Shown in pieces: positions 63,909 through 64,000 of a stretch of 64,000 nucleotides of DNA. The notes beneath the pieces were generated by a model. The model was not told where the DNA came from. It was given only the letters and a program-made list of their open reading frames with translations, and searched no databases. This DNA comes from Aliidiomarina shirensis (GTDB taxonomy: Bacteria > Pseudomonadota > Gammaproteobacteria > Enterobacterales > Alteromonadaceae). Position numbers and translations under genes: made by a program. The stretch spans positions 558,001 to 622,000 of the forward strand of contig NZ_PIPP01000002.1 of assembly GCF_003987345.1 (NCBI RefSeq), read 5' to 3'. Position 1 is the stretch's first letter; every line of letters begins with the position of its first letter.

Positions 63909-63932
63909 CACTTAGAAAGTGCTTTCTGAGTG
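63909..63932. repeat. 24-bp near-perfect dyad upstream of the cox operon
   Basis: CACTTAGAAAG and CTTTCTGAGTG are inverted copies differing at one position and separated by only 2 bp. The tiny centre favours a protein-binding site over an RNA hairpin, and no T-run follows. It lies about 115 bp upstream of the predicted -35, so it may belong to coxB or to a gene beyond the right edge. Confidence 0.5.
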
Positions 63933-64000
63933 AACAACATCGTAACCACAGCGGGTATTTTGATGTGGAACAAAATACCACCAAAAATGTTAATAAAAAA

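Overview
The window is an almost fully coding stretch of a gammaproteobacterial chromosome. Base composition is even, codon use looks uniform, and I see no phage, transposon, integron or CRISPR sequence. The proteins look like E. coli housekeeping proteins, and several residue numbers match exactly (GlpG S201/H254, Tdh zinc cysteines, OmpR D56). The gene order also matches E. coli in blocks: tRNA-tufB, secE-nusG-rplKAJL-rpoB, queG/nnr-tsaE-amiB-mutL-miaA-hfq-hflX-hflK-hflC-purA, ompR-envZ/greB/tex, kbl-tdh, glpE-glpG, ubiC-ubiA. Added to this are an aerobic cytochrome c oxidase cluster, a FabR-linked acyl desaturase and a large GGDEF-EAL protein. My best guess is a marine Alteromonadales member, possibly Idiomarinaceae. 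That is inference from memory of protein similarity.

Layout. 1-10.7 kb (minus): transcription and translation core. A tRNA-Thr/Tyr/Gly/Thr-tuf operon has a clear sigma70 promoter. A two-gene insert follows (small Gly/Ala-rich membrane protein and a glycerophosphodiester phosphodiesterase), then tRNA-Trp-secE-nusG with a terminator, rplK-rplA, a 319-bp leader, rplJ-rplL, an attenuator-like hairpin, and rpoB, which runs off the left edge. 10.9-23.9 kb (minus): purA, a PLP enzyme of the kynureninase type, and the hfq superoperon. 24-36.3 kb: mixed strands, with queG, yheV, the ABC-F ATPase yheS, a lipoprotein M16 protease, yheU, cysQ, nudE, yrfG, sthA and envZ-ompR. 36.4-50 kb: greB, csrA, tex, an AEC transporter, the desaturase/fabR divergon, an S9 peptidase, a GGDEF-EAL protein, pckA and coaD. 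50.3-55.3 kb (plus): kbl-tdh-glpE-glpG-ubiC-ubiA. 55.3-63.8 kb (minus): coxB-coxA-ctaG-coxC, a DUF2909-type gene on the opposite strand, then SURF1-unknown-ctaA-ctaB-sco.

How the genes fit together. The left part makes RNA polymerase, ribosomal stalk proteins and elongation factor. The hfq block supplies RNA-based regulation, mismatch repair and tRNA/NAD(P)HX maintenance. The right part builds a heme-a cytochrome oxidase whose subunit II carries a fused cytochrome c, together with its heme-a synthesis (CtaA/CtaB) and copper/heme insertion factors (CtaG, Sco, SURF1). UbiC/UbiA next door start ubiquinone synthesis.

I found no convincing undescribed system. The best leads are the paired promoters and palindromes between the desaturase and fabR, an uncharacterised membrane-anchored protein inside the oxidase assembly operon, a divergently encoded small protein interrupting that operon, a near-perfect 24-bp dyad upstream of coxB, hairpins ahead of greB and csrA, and a small membrane protein built from a duplicated Gly/Ala segment.
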